Shown here one piece after another: positions 57,101 through 64,000 of a stretch of DNA of 64,000 nt. Made by a program: the position numbers and the translations under genes. The stretch's first letter is position 1, and each line of letters begins with the position of its first letter. The stretch covers positions 4,526,001 through 4,590,000 of the forward strand of contig NZ_CP113116.1 of the NCBI RefSeq assembly GCF_026625985.1. The letters are read 5' to 3'. This DNA is from Mycobacterium sp. Aquia_213. Lineage in GTDB: Bacteria > Actinomycetota > Actinomycetes > Mycobacteriales > Mycobacteriaceae. The notes beneath the pieces were generated by a model. It was not told where the DNA came from, did no database searches, and saw only the letters and a program-made list of their open reading frames with translations.

Positions 57101-57359
57101 ACTTGTCGACCCTACCGCCGTAGCGGCCCACCACCGTGGACGAACGGTTGAGTAGCTCGGTCACGATCTCGCGCCAGCGCTCTGCGCCGACCGCTGCCGC
57201 GATATTCATCGAGTGCACCACGTCGGCGAACAGCACCGTCACCTGCTTGTACTCGGCAAGGATGCTCGACATCGCAACCGGCCCACCGCACTCGTCGCAG
57301 AACTTAGCGTTCGACCGCAATTCTGCGTGGCAGATCATGCACGCGAACTTAACGGGCAT
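54198..57359 (-). CDS. Zinc-ribbon/adenylate-cyclase-like/AAA ATPase regulator
   Basis: A 1053-residue protein. A zinc ribbon with cysteines 7, 10, 21 and 24 precedes a class III cyclase domain (about 35-200), then an AAA_16/STAND-type ATPase (Walker A GPAGIGKT 261-268) and a long helical-repeat C-terminal region. In the cyclase, metal Asp46 and Asp90 and Lys86 are kept and Arg170 is present. The residues equivalent to the substrate-specifying Asp and the catalytic Asn are Ala163 and Gly166. It may therefore be weakly active or regulatory only. ATG 57359 starts at the zinc ribbon. No LuxR domain is found at the end. Confidence 0.88.
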   Translation of the reverse strand: MPVKFACMICHAELRSNAKFCDECGGPVAMSSILAEYKQVTVLFADVVHSMNIAAAVGAERWREIVTELLNRSSTVVGRYGGRVDKFTGDGMMAVFGAPAALEDHALRACLAALAIQEETKRLAVEIDGRDGVDLQLRIGLNSGEVIAGQIGSAALGYTAVGAQVGMAQRMESVAPPSGVVLSETTARLVEGAAVLGEPEMVHIKGDDVVPTRRLLGVAAQRQQTGPSYSTLVGREWELGTLAAMLDRSMAGRGSVVGVTGPAGIGKTRLAREAVQLAKDRGVEVFFTFCESHASDVPFRVVARLLRAVGQLSGLDDQTARARVRAQFPVPDADPQDLLLLDDLLGIADPDVELPKIDPDARRRRLTALINTAQLARTQPAIFIVEDAHWIDEASESLLADFVAVFPQTHSLLLITYRPEYHGALHHVPGAQTIALVPLSKSETSMLVAELLGPDPSVGEVAEIIAARSAGNPFFAEEIARELAERGVLVGQRGGYACRTDVAAVGVPATLQAAIAARIDRLSPAAKHTLGAAAVIGSRVSYDLLASLGIDPCVDELISAELIDQVRFAPRAEYAFRHPLIRTVAYESQLKSDRAQMHRQLAAMIEAREPESAEQFAALIAEHLEAAGDGQAAFGWHMRAATWATNRDIAAARLSWERARKISDVLSTEDPHRTAMRIAPRTMLCGIAWRVHAHAAGDRFDELRELCSAADDKASLAIAMAGLVMDHAHQARVREASQLASEAWALAESIGDPTLTVGLSTAAIFAKGSSGELGDVLRWSQRVIDLAHGDPSTGNFIIGSPLASAFTTRAIARYCLGRPGWRDDLQHGLALARGADPMSHALAVAYIYNAGIPLGVLTADDRAVRETEDALRIVERSGDDVALAYTQMALGIALVHRKTAAERDRGQKLLAEVGDAFVRQEHNLGELPIVKMYLARERARGGDRDDAISLMREGQPLAGGVWRDPATAVLVETLLDRGAEPDVAEAEAVVEQFAAAPAHDGLVMRDIWLLRLQALLARAHGDAAAYADFRDRHSETARSLEFDGHIAWADEMQ

Positions 57360-57932
57360 GCAGCACCACCGATCCCGGAGTACCAGCCAACAATACGTCG
57401 AAAGCGTAACGTCAACGCGACCGGCGCGCGCGAAATGCAGAGGTGGCATTCGCAAGGCGAAATGGCCTTCCCCGTTCCGTTTGCCTTCCGCATGGTAGGT
57501 CGTACTGGTCCAAACACGACAAATGCTGACGACAACAACTCGCCGTCCAACACTGGCCACCGACCCATTTCGGCGTACCGTGCCTGGTCACGTGTTCGGC
57601 CTGGCCATTAGCGGCTGTGAAATCAGCGCCGGCTGCATGTTCGCACGTCGGACCGAGCATCACATGCCCTGACGCATCATCGTTCATTGTCGTCGTCCCA
57701 AGAGAGTCGTGATCGCGAAATTATTCGCCGTGCGGGACCGCGTCCGCATGCGTAGCGAGCTACTCGAACTTTGGTGAATGCGTTCTCGTGCAAGACGAAA
57801 GCCAGATACGAATGTCTCCGTGACAGAAGAGGCGTCACGATTCGTCTCCCCACCCCGGAGGCGGCAGGGGTGACGGTCCGGCCGCGGGGACGAAAATGGC
57901 CCCCGGAGGATCCCGGGGGCCATCTCGCGTTG
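57360..57932. other. Intergenic region upstream of the cyclase-AAA gene
   Basis: A 573-bp gap that ends with the tRNA terminator. Several frames are open here on both strands, but their composition is arginine/serine-rich and they have no ribosome sites. The only clear element is the terminator at 57896-57923. The cyclase-AAA promoter is expected near its right side. Confidence 0.5.
57896..57923 (-). terminator. Rho-independent terminator of the tRNA gene
   Basis: A perfect 11-bp GC-rich stem (ATGGCCCCCGG / CCGGGGGCCAT) with a 6-nt loop, followed on the minus strand by TTTTCG. It starts 10 bp after the tRNA 3' end. Confidence 0.88.
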
Positions 57933-58006
57933 TAGCGGGGACAGGATTCGAACCTGCGACCTCTGGGTTATGAGCCCAGCGAGCTACCGAGCTGCTCCAC
58001 CCCGCG
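57933..58006 (-). tRNA. Initiator tRNA-fMet (CAT)
   Basis: A 74-nt tRNA. Anticodon CAT sits in loop CTCATAA, flanked by the three G-C pairs (CTGGG/CCCAG) that mark initiator tRNAs. The first position does not pair (C1 opposite U72), also an initiator feature. The T-arm reads GCAGGTTCGAATCCTG. CCA is not encoded. A strong terminator follows. Confidence 0.95.
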
Positions 58007-58079
58007 TCGGTAAATGCAAGGTTACCGGCCCGGTGTCGAGCCGACCAAATCGCACGCTCAGCGGGGGTAACGACCTCGT

Positions 58080-58655
58080 TCAGTGCGAAGGCGGGTTCAG
58101 CCCGTATCGCTGCGCGATGTCGTCCATCCAGGCCGGCGACCCGTAGGTCAGCCCGTACTTGTCGGCGAGTTCGCCGAACTCGGGCAGCTCGTGCAGCGGC
58201 GTGCCCACCGGGTCCTGCGCATGCCCGACGAGCAGCTCGCCGAGTTCCCGGAAGTAGTTCTCGAACCCGCCCGGGGTGATGATCTCGACGATGCGGCCCG
58301 GCTCGCTGCCGGCGTTCCACATGGCGTGCATCTGCCCCCGCGGCTTGGTGATGTAGCCGCCCGGACCGAGCACCACCTCACTGTCGTCGGAGCGGAAGCC
58401 GATCTCACCCGCCAGCACGATCGAGTGCTCGTCCTCGCGGGTGTGCCGGTGCGCGGCGGTGAGCAAGCCGACCTCGAACGGGTGCTCCACGATGGACACC
58501 TCCCCGCCGTTGGTTTTGCCGGCCAGTTTGAACACCGCCCCAAAGCCCGGGAGCGCTACGACGTCGCCCTCCCCCGGCTGCACCACGGTCACCCCGATTT
58601 GATTCATGTCACCCAACTTCCTCGGAATTCCCTTGCGCTGCAATGCCTCATTCAT
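58080..58655 (-). CDS. Cupin-domain protein
   Basis: A 191-residue single-cupin protein. The metal site of the first motif is HRHTREDEHSIVL and the second motif is KPRGQMHAMWN. This spacing fits a metal-binding barrel, though no known enzyme family is evident. The C-terminal 50 residues (PLHELPEFGELADKYGL) resemble cupins of the quercetinase-like group. Its ATG overlaps the nitroreductase stop (ATGA), so the genes are coupled. A role in dioxygenation or ligand binding is possible. Confidence 0.85.
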   Translation of the reverse strand: MNEALQRKGIPRKLGDMNQIGVTVVQPGEGDVVALPGFGAVFKLAGKTNGGEVSIVEHPFEVGLLTAAHRHTREDEHSIVLAGEIGFRSDDSEVVLGPGGYITKPRGQMHAMWNAGSEPGRIVEIITPGGFENYFRELGELLVGHAQDPVGTPLHELPEFGELADKYGLTYGSPAWMDDIAQRYGLNPPSH

Positions 58656-59335
58656 TCCGCCACGCTCTGCCGCGGCCAGAGTGGCTGCGGCACTTCGATC
58701 CCGAACGGCTTGCCCCAGCCGTTTCGAGATGAAACCTCGTGCACGGGATGGCGATTGGCCGCCACACCCCACTTGCCCAGCGGATAACCGAGGCTCAGCA
58801 TGGCCGACATTTTCCAGCCCTCCTCGACCGGCACGCCCAATAGCTCGTTCACCCTGTCCTCGAAATTGCGGAGCACCATCGTCATGACGCCGCCGACTCC
58901 CTCGGCGCGGGCGGCGAGCAACACGCTCCAGATCGCCGGGTAGATGTTGGCGCCGCCGAGGTCGTCGATGGCGAAAACGAAGAGCAACAAGGGAATTTCT
59001 TCAAAATGGTCGGCCAGGTAGTCCCCCGAGCCTTTCATCCGGCGCATCGTGTCGGCGTGAGCGGCCGGGTCCGCGCCGGGCGCGGTCGCGACCATCGGTC
59101 CCGTCCCCGCCTTGAATTTGTCGTATTCGAGCGCGCGGGCCTGCCGGTACAGCTGGGCGAACTCGCGGATGAGTTGCGGATCGTCGACGGCCAGAAAGTG
59201 CCAGCGTTGGGTGTTCCCCCCATTGGGAGCGCGCACGGCCGCGTCGAGAATGCGGGCCTGCGTCTCCAGCGGAATCGGCTCCGGCCGCAGCCGCCGCATC
59301 ATCCTGGTGGTGTAAAGGCCTTCATAGATATCCAT
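58652..59335 (-). CDS. Nitroreductase-family flavoprotein
   Basis: A 227-residue FMN-dependent oxidoreductase. The N-terminal YEGLYTTRMMRRLRPEPI and APNGGNTQRWHFLAV supply FMN phosphate contacts; the C-terminal part has SLGYPLGKWG. It is similar to BluB- and iodotyrosine-deiodinase-like nitroreductases. The start lies 17 bp after the HD-protein gene, and it overlaps the cupin gene. It should reduce nitro or quinone-like compounds with NAD(P)H; the substrate is unknown. Confidence 0.9.
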   Translation of the reverse strand: MDIYEGLYTTRMMRRLRPEPIPLETQARILDAAVRAPNGGNTQRWHFLAVDDPQLIREFAQLYRQARALEYDKFKAGTGPMVATAPGADPAAHADTMRRMKGSGDYLADHFEEIPLLLFVFAIDDLGGANIYPAIWSVLLAARAEGVGGVMTMVLRNFEDRVNELLGVPVEEGWKMSAMLSLGYPLGKWGVAANRHPVHEVSSRNGWGKPFGIEVPQPLWPRQSVAE

Positions 59336-59352
59336 TTCGATGTTCCTTTCCG

Positions 59353-60003
59353 CTACTCGGGCAGGCTGCTGTTGAGAATGAGATCGACCACGTTCACCCG
59401 CTCGAACGTCGGGTCGAAGTGCGCCAGTACGTCGTCGTTCATCGTCCCGAAAGTGGAGGCCGGACGATGCTTCATGCCGTCGTTGAAAGCAGCCAGGATG
59501 CGGCTTTTGAAGTCCGGACGCGGGTGGGCGGCAATCACCGCGTCAATGGCTTCCACAGCGAGCTGCTCTCGGCCGACACCGACCACGTCGGTCTTGACAC
59601 CGGCTGCGAGCAAGGCGGTTTCGGGATCCAAGCGGGCGGGAACCTCGGGCGTTGAATGCAGCGCGATACCGAGCCAGACCCGGTCGGCATCGGCTTGTCC
59701 GACACCGCGTTCCAGCAGAAAATCGCGCGCCGCGTCGGCTCCGTCGATCTCAAAGCGCTGGGTCGACGTGCGGTAATGGGCGGTGAGGCCGAGGTCGTGG
59801 AACATGGCTGCCACGTAGAGCAGTTCGGGGTCCGGTTGCAGGCCAAGCCGACGACCGTGCAGTGTGCCGAACAGGAATGTGCGACGGGAATGGTGAAAGA
59901 GCACGTCTTCTTCGGCGCTGCGAACGAACTCCGTTGCCTCGCGGGCAAGTGCGGTGTCGGGTATCGCGATGCCGGCGATGGTTTCGATTGACCGAATGGC
60001 CAT
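59353..60003 (-). CDS. HD-domain hydrolase, copy 1 of a tandem pair
   Basis: A 216-residue HD protein. The metal motif is His in FHHSRRTFLFG and His-Asp in AAMFHDLGLT, with a further His in GIALHSTPEV. It belongs to the cyanamide-hydratase-like HD group, whose members hydrate nitrile-like or cleave phosphate compounds; the exact reaction is unknown. It is the same length and closely similar to the protein at 60108. ATG 60003 is the start; the frame's upstream part is not conserved. Confidence 0.85.
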   Translation of the reverse strand: MAIRSIETIAGIAIPDTALAREATEFVRSAEEDVLFHHSRRTFLFGTLHGRRLGLQPDPELLYVAAMFHDLGLTAHYRTSTQRFEIDGADAARDFLLERGVGQADADRVWLGIALHSTPEVPARLDPETALLAAGVKTDVVGVGREQLAVEAIDAVIAAHPRPDFKSRILAAFNDGMKHRPASTFGTMNDDVLAHFDPTFERVNVVDLILNSSLPE

Positions 60004-60107
60004 AATTGCTTCTCCTTCCATGCCTTTCGCTAAAGTTTGCGCCGCTGCAGGCCCAGCGCCGGTCAGGCGGCCAGAATCAATCCATTGCAGCCCTTCGGTA
60101 ACCGTGC

Positions 60108-60758
60108 CTACTCGGGCCAGGTGTTGCTGAGGATGATGTCGACGAAGTTGTCGCGAACGAATGTCGGGTCGAAATGCGCGAGCACGTCGTCGTTGACCGT
60201 GCCGAAGGTGCTGTGCGGGCGGTGCTTCATTCCGTCGTTGAACGCAGTCAGGATGCGCTGCTTGAAATTCGGACGCGGATGAGCCGCGGTGACGGCGTCG
60301 AGAGCCTCGGGAGAAAGCTCGTCGCGCTCGATGCCCAGCACGTCGGTTTCGACGCCGGCGGTCACCAGGGCGACTTCGGGAGCCAGGAACTCGGGGATGC
60401 CGGGAGTCGTGTGCAAGGCGATACTCAGCCACACCTTGTCGGCGTCGGACTGATCGACGTCATGCTCCAGCAGGAATGCGCGTGCTGCGTTGGCGCTGTC
60501 GACCTCGAAGCGCAGCATCGAGGTGCGGTAGCGCTCGGTGAGGCCGATGTCGTGAAACATCGCCCCGGCGTAGAGCAGCTCCAGGTTTGGTTCCAGCCCG
60601 CGGCGACGTCCCTGCAGGGCGCCGAACAGGAACACCCGGCGGGAGTGGTCAAAGAGCAAGTCGTCTTCGGCGTCGCGGATGTGGGCGGTGATCTCGCGCA
60701 CCAGTGCGGTGTCGGGTATTGCGATGTCGGCAATGGTGTCCATCAACTGAATATCCAT
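60108..60758 (-). CDS. HD-domain hydrolase, copy 2 of a tandem pair
   Basis: A 216-residue paralogue of the previous protein. It has the same layout, with HSRRVFLFG, AMFHDIGLT, WLSIALHTTPGI and the shared C-terminus FNDGMKHRPHSTFGT. The two copies are clearly similar but differ in many residues, so the duplication is not recent. It is the first gene of the operon (HD, HD, nitroreductase, cupin) and diverges from a GlxA-type regulator that probably controls it. GGAGGCAG is the ribosome site. Confidence 0.87.
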   Translation of the reverse strand: MDIQLMDTIADIAIPDTALVREITAHIRDAEDDLLFDHSRRVFLFGALQGRRRGLEPNLELLYAGAMFHDIGLTERYRTSMLRFEVDSANAARAFLLEHDVDQSDADKVWLSIALHTTPGIPEFLAPEVALVTAGVETDVLGIERDELSPEALDAVTAAHPRPNFKQRILTAFNDGMKHRPHSTFGTVNDDVLAHFDPTFVRDNFVDIILSNTWPE

Positions 60759-60788
60759 GATCTGCCTCCTCGTTGGTGTTGGTTGCCA

Positions 60789-60810
60789 GTTTGCGGGGGA
60801 ATGGGCAAAC
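60789..60810. promoter_or_regulatory. Inverted repeat between the HD operon and the GlxA-type regulator
   Basis: GTTTGC-N10-GCAAAC, perfect 6-bp arms, lies in the 104-bp divergent gap. The 10-bp spacing and location suit an activator or repressor site for the GlxA-type protein. Not verified. Confidence 0.5.
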
Positions 60811-60862
60811 CGACCCTTGTCGTTCCAGCCGTCTTCTCCACAGAAAGCGACACAATGGTTTG

Positions 60863-61834
60863 GTGGCTGAGGACGTGGCGCGTGCGCGAGTGGTGGTAAT
60901 CGTCGTCTACGACGGGGTGACGCTGTTGGATGTCGCGGGGGCGGGTGAGGTCTTCGTCGAGGCCAACAGGTTCGGCGCCAACTACCAGCTCAAGATCGCG
61001 TCGCTGGACGGGGGCGACGTGACGAGCTCGATCGGGACCCGATTGGGCGTCACCGACGGCATTTCGGCAATCGAGTCCGCCGATACCGTCCTGGTCGCCG
61101 GCAGCGACAACCTGCCCGGGCATGCGGTCGACCCCGCGCTCGTGGAGGCTGTCAGATCAGTGTCGGCCAGAACCCGGCGCCTGGCGTCGATTTGCACGGG
61201 CTCGTTCATCCTCGCGCAGGCCGGCTTGCTCAGCGGCCGACGCGCCACCACGCACTGGCACGAGACACGGCGATTGGCCCGGTCCTTCCGGGATGTCACC
61301 GTCGAGCCGGACGCGATCTTCGTCCGCGACGGCGACGTCTTCACCTCTGCCGGAGTCTCGTCGGGCATCGACCTGGCGCTGGCGTTGGTCGAAATGGACT
61401 ACGGGACCGAGCTGGTCCGCGATGTGGCCCGGTGGTTGGTCGTCTATCTCAAACGCGCAGGCGGCCAATCACAGTTTTCGGTGCTGGTCGAGGCCGACCC
61501 GCCGGCGGGCTCGCCGTTGCGCTCGGTCACCGAGGCGATCGCGGCCGATCCCGCTCACGACCACAGCGTGTCGAAGCTCGCGGCCAAGGCGTCGTTGAGT
61601 ACGCGCCAGCTGACCCGGCTATTTCAGTCCGAGCTGGGGATGACGCCCGCGCGCTACGTCGAGCTGGTGCGAATCGACTTCGCACGCGCCGGACTCGAAG
61701 CCGGCCGAACCGTCACGGAGACAGCTCATCTCGCGGGTTTCGGCAGCATCGAAACCCTGCGCCGGGTATTCGTCAACCACCTGGGTATCAGCCCGAAGGC
61801 CTACCGGGATAGGTTCCGCACCGCGTGCGCGTGA
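60863..61834 (+). CDS. GlxA-family regulator (DJ-1/PfpI domain plus AraC HTH)
   Basis: A 323-residue regulator. The N-terminal DJ-1/PfpI-like domain has a nucleophile-elbow cysteine (C111 in ASICTGSFILA), followed by an AraC-type double helix-turn-helix (VSKLAAKASLSTRQLTRLF and TVTETAHLAGFGSIETLRRVF). GTG 60863 gives the normal N-terminus (VAEDVARARVVVIVVYDGVTLLDVAG). It is divergent from the HD/nitroreductase operon. The domain may bind a small nitrogenous compound, but no effector is known. Confidence 0.9.
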   Translation: MAEDVARARVVVIVVYDGVTLLDVAGAGEVFVEANRFGANYQLKIASLDGGDVTSSIGTRLGVTDGISAIESADTVLVAGSDNLPGHAVDPALVEAVRSVSARTRRLASICTGSFILAQAGLLSGRRATTHWHETRRLARSFRDVTVEPDAIFVRDGDVFTSAGVSSGIDLALALVEMDYGTELVRDVARWLVVYLKRAGGQSQFSVLVEADPPAGSPLRSVTEAIAADPAHDHSVSKLAAKASLSTRQLTRLFQSELGMTPARYVELVRIDFARAGLEAGRTVTETAHLAGFGSIETLRRVFVNHLGISPKAYRDRFRTACA

Positions 61835-61886
61835 AAATGGCTGCGGCTCAGCCCAAATCGGCCGGCTTCAACAGGTCCGAGGCGAG

Positions 61887-64000
61887 CTACTTCGTGTTGT
61901 TGTACTTGGTGATCGCGTCGTCGAGCCGCTGCAGCGCCGCTCCATAGCTGGCGAAATCACCCTTCTTCTGAGCGTCACGCGCGGCGTTGATCGCGGTCTG
62001 AATATCTTGCAGCGCAGCGGCTTTCGCGGGCGACAACGTCGTCGCCCCGTCCGGAGCCGGAGGCACGGCCGTGGGCGGGCTGTTCGGGCCCGGTGCGGCG
62101 GCCGGTGTCGGTGGAGTCGCGGGCGGGTTCGCGGGCGCGCCCGGCTCGGTGGGAACGATCCCCGTCGCGGCCGCGCCCGCACCGGGCCCGAACAACCCGG
62201 TGAGTGCGTCACCGACGGTCGGGCCGTAGCCGATCTTGTCGTTGTACATCATCGCCACCCGGATCAACCGCGGGTACGACGAGGCGGCGTCGCTGGCGCC
62301 CGGAGAGGCGTAGACGGGCTCGACGTAGAGCAGTCCACCCTGAGCAACGGGCAGGGTCAGTAGATTGCCCCAACGTATTCGGTTTTGGTTGTCCCGCCCG
62401 ATCACACCGAGGTCTTGGGACACCGCCGGGTCGGTGGTGATCGCGTTATTCGCCAGCTTTGGACCGTTGACCTGACCCGGGATGGTCAGCACCGTGATCC
62501 TGCCGTACGTGGAGGGATCGGAGCTGGCGCTGATATAGGCGGCCAGATAGTCGCGTTTGAACCTGTTCATCGCGCTCGTCAACTGATATGACGACGTATT
62601 GTCGTTCTTCGCAATGTTTTTCGCGACGATGTAATAGGGCGGCTGATAGCTGCTGGCAGTCGGATTCGGATCCAGCGGCACGTCCCAGAAGTCAGAGGTG
62701 GAGAAGAACGTCACCGGGTCGTTGACGTGATACTTCGCCAACAGCATCCGCTGCACCTTGAACAGGTCCTCGGGATAACGCAGATGGTCGGCAAGCTCGG
62801 GGCTGATGTCGCTCTTGGGCTTGACGGTTCCCGGGAACACCTGCATCCAGGCCTTCAGCACCGGGTCCTGCTCGTCCTGCTGGTAAAGCGTCACGGTCCC
62901 GTCGTAGGCGTCCACCGTGGCCTTCACCGAGTTACGGATGTAGGAGACCTGCTTGTCGGGACCCAGCTTGTTGAACGCCACCTCGGTGGAGTCGGCGGTC
63001 GCGGACTCCAGCGACGTGAGTTCGGAGTACGGGTAGTTGTCCAATGTGGTGTAGCCGTCGATGATCCACACCAGGCGCTTGTTGACGATCGCCGGGTAGA
63101 CGGCACTGTCGGTGGTCAGCCACGGTGCCACCGCCTCCACCCGCGCCGCCGGATCCCGGTTGAACAGAATCTTGCTGTTGGAGCCGATCACGCTGGAAAA
63201 CAAGAAGTTTCGCTCGGCGAACTTGGCGGCGAACACGCTGCGGGACAGCCAATCGCCGATCGGGACTCCCCCGAGCCCGGTGTAGGTGTAGTTCTTGGTT
63301 TCGGTGTTGGTCTCGTAGTCGTATTCGCGGTCGGTGCCGTTGCGTCCGACGATCGCGTAGTCGGCCGAGGTGTTGGAGATCACCGGCCCGAAGTAGATAC
63401 GCGGCTGGTCCAGCGGCGCCGGCCCGTCCGACACCACGCTGCCGTTGGCGCCGACGACGTTGGCCAGAAACTCCGGGTAGCCGCCGTTCTGGGTGGGATC
63501 GTTGGCGATGCCACGCACCGTGTTGGCCGGCGACGCGATGAATCCGTTGCCGTGGGTGTAGACGGTGTGCCGGTTGATCCAGTCGCGCTGGTTGTCGATC
63601 AGCCTGTCCGGGTTGAGTTCTCGGGCCGCGACCACGTAGTCACGCAGCGAGCCGTTGCGGTCCAGGTAGCGGTCGATCGACAGCTGGTCGGGGAAGTAGT
63701 AGAAGTTCTTGCCCTGCTGGAACTGGGTGAACGCCGGGCTGATGATCGTCGGGTCGAGCAACCGGATGTTCGAGGTCGTCGCGCGGTCGGCGGCGACCTG
63801 CTGGGCGGTGGCGGCGCCGTCGCCGCTGTAATTGCGATAGGTCACCTGGTCGGCCGTTAGCCCATACGCTTGTCGGGTCGCGGTGATGCTTCGCCCGATG
63901 TATTCGCTTTCCTTTTGCGCGGCATTGGGTCTCACGCTGATCTGCTCGACGATCAGCGGCCAGCCCGCGCCCACGATCAACGACGACAGCAACAACAGGA
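61887..64000 (-). CDS. UPF0182 membrane protein, C-terminal part (Rv3193c-like)
   Basis: The visible 702 residues are the C-terminal two thirds or more of a UPF0182 protein (about 980-1000 residues in full). Typical segments include NAAQKESEYIGRSITATRQAYGL, the large extracytoplasmic domain with NRHTVYTHGNGF and WIIDGYTTLDNYPYS, and the PNRIRWGNLLTLPVAQGG-like region. It ends with a Pro/Ala-rich linker and a helical tail (DAQKKGDFASYGAALQRL). The N-terminal membrane helices are beyond the right edge. The role in the envelope is unknown. Confidence 0.92.
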   Translation of the reverse strand, partial: LLLLSSLIVGAGWPLIVEQISVRPNAAQKESEYIGRSITATRQAYGLTADQVTYRNYSGDGAATAQQVAADRATTSNIRLLDPTIISPAFTQFQQGKNFYYFPDQLSIDRYLDRNGSLRDYVVAARELNPDRLIDNQRDWINRHTVYTHGNGFIASPANTVRGIANDPTQNGGYPEFLANVVGANGSVVSDGPAPLDQPRIYFGPVISNTSADYAIVGRNGTDREYDYETNTETKNYTYTGLGGVPIGDWLSRSVFAAKFAERNFLFSSVIGSNSKILFNRDPAARVEAVAPWLTTDSAVYPAIVNKRLVWIIDGYTTLDNYPYSELTSLESATADSTEVAFNKLGPDKQVSYIRNSVKATVDAYDGTVTLYQQDEQDPVLKAWMQVFPGTVKPKSDISPELADHLRYPEDLFKVQRMLLAKYHVNDPVTFFSTSDFWDVPLDPNPTASSYQPPYYIVAKNIAKNDNTSSYQLTSAMNRFKRDYLAAYISASSDPSTYGRITVLTIPGQVNGPKLANNAITTDPAVSQDLGVIGRDNQNRIRWGNLLTLPVAQGGLLYVEPVYASPGASDAASSYPRLIRVAMMYNDKIGYGPTVGDALTGLFGPGAGAAATGIVPTEPGAPANPPATPPTPAAAPGPNSPPTAVPPAPDGATTLSPAKAAALQDIQTAINAARDAQKKGDFASYGAALQRLDDAITKYNNTK

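Noticed and set aside
57684..57923. A 79-codon minus-strand frame near the tRNA gene
   Set aside because: It begins inside the tRNA terminator hairpin and has Arg/Ser-rich non-protein-like composition.
60004..60432. An upstream extension of the first HD-domain frame
   Set aside because: It is Arg-rich and lies within the end of the second HD gene on the same strand; the duplicate protein starts at the equivalent of 60003.

Overview
The window is high-GC actinobacterial DNA, almost certainly from a Mycobacterium. The left end follows, gene for gene, the order I recall for M. tuberculosis Rv3163c-Rv3171c: DUF58, moxR3, Rv3165c, Rv3166c, a TetR regulator, Rv3168, Rv3169, aofH and an Rv3171c-like hydrolase. 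The right end is the 3' part of a UPF0182 membrane protein like Rv3193c. Supporting marks are a mycobacterial haem-binding (MHB) protein, DUF3349 and DUF5709-like proteins, an Hsp20/18-kDa antigen and a PknH-type sensor domain. The species cannot be named from this sequence. I see no transposase, phage gene or CRISPR array.

Layout. 0-14.8 kb: the DUF58/MoxR/DUF4129 membrane module, an SDR/TetR/kinase-fold/AttH-like group, a flavin monooxygenase with its transporter, and two FAD amine oxidases, one of them predicted to be a Tat-exported lipoprotein. A membrane protein/TetR pair follows, headed by a clear palindromic operator. 14.8-20 kb: an SRPBCC protein, a secreted haem-binding protein, a small Rho-N-like protein, and a tightly coupled four-gene cassette (glycosyltransferase, acyl-CoA dehydrogenase-like, PIG-L deacetylase, methyltransferase). 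20-27 kb: a CoA-transferase/enoyl-CoA hydratase pair divergent from a TetR/lipocalin pair, a DUF4190/PknH-sensor protein, an aldo-keto reductase and an SDR. 26-36.6 kb: signalling and stress genes, namely a diguanylate cyclase, GlgX, MerR/Hsp20, PAS-ANTAR, a PPOX-type protein, an oxalate/formate-type MFS with a 45-residue small subunit, a methyltransferase and a hydrolase-LuxR fusion.

36.6-48.1 kb is the most notable part. A 2953-residue NRPS (C-A-PCP-E-C-A-PCP-reductase) follows an FxbA-like formyltransferase, and an IdeR-box-like 19-mer (15/19 to the consensus) lies 74 bp upstream of the formyltransferase start. A DHA2-type MFS exporter lies upstream on the same strand. I read this as an iron-regulated locus for a formylated, reductively released dipeptide, possibly an exochelin-related siderophore. 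The substrate and the product are inferred.

48-64 kb: a glutathione peroxidase, a membrane GGDEF protein, an AraC regulator, a latex-clearing-protein-like haem oxygenase, a second AttH-like protein, and a large zinc-ribbon/cyclase/AAA protein whose cyclase domain lacks key catalytic residues. Then come the initiator tRNA-fMet with its terminator, a cupin/nitroreductase/tandem-HD operon divergent from a GlxA-type regulator, and the UPF0182 protein. Several sets look like single regulatory units: TetR with its neighbours, MerR/Hsp20, GlxA/HD operon, and IdeR box/formyltransferase/NRPS.
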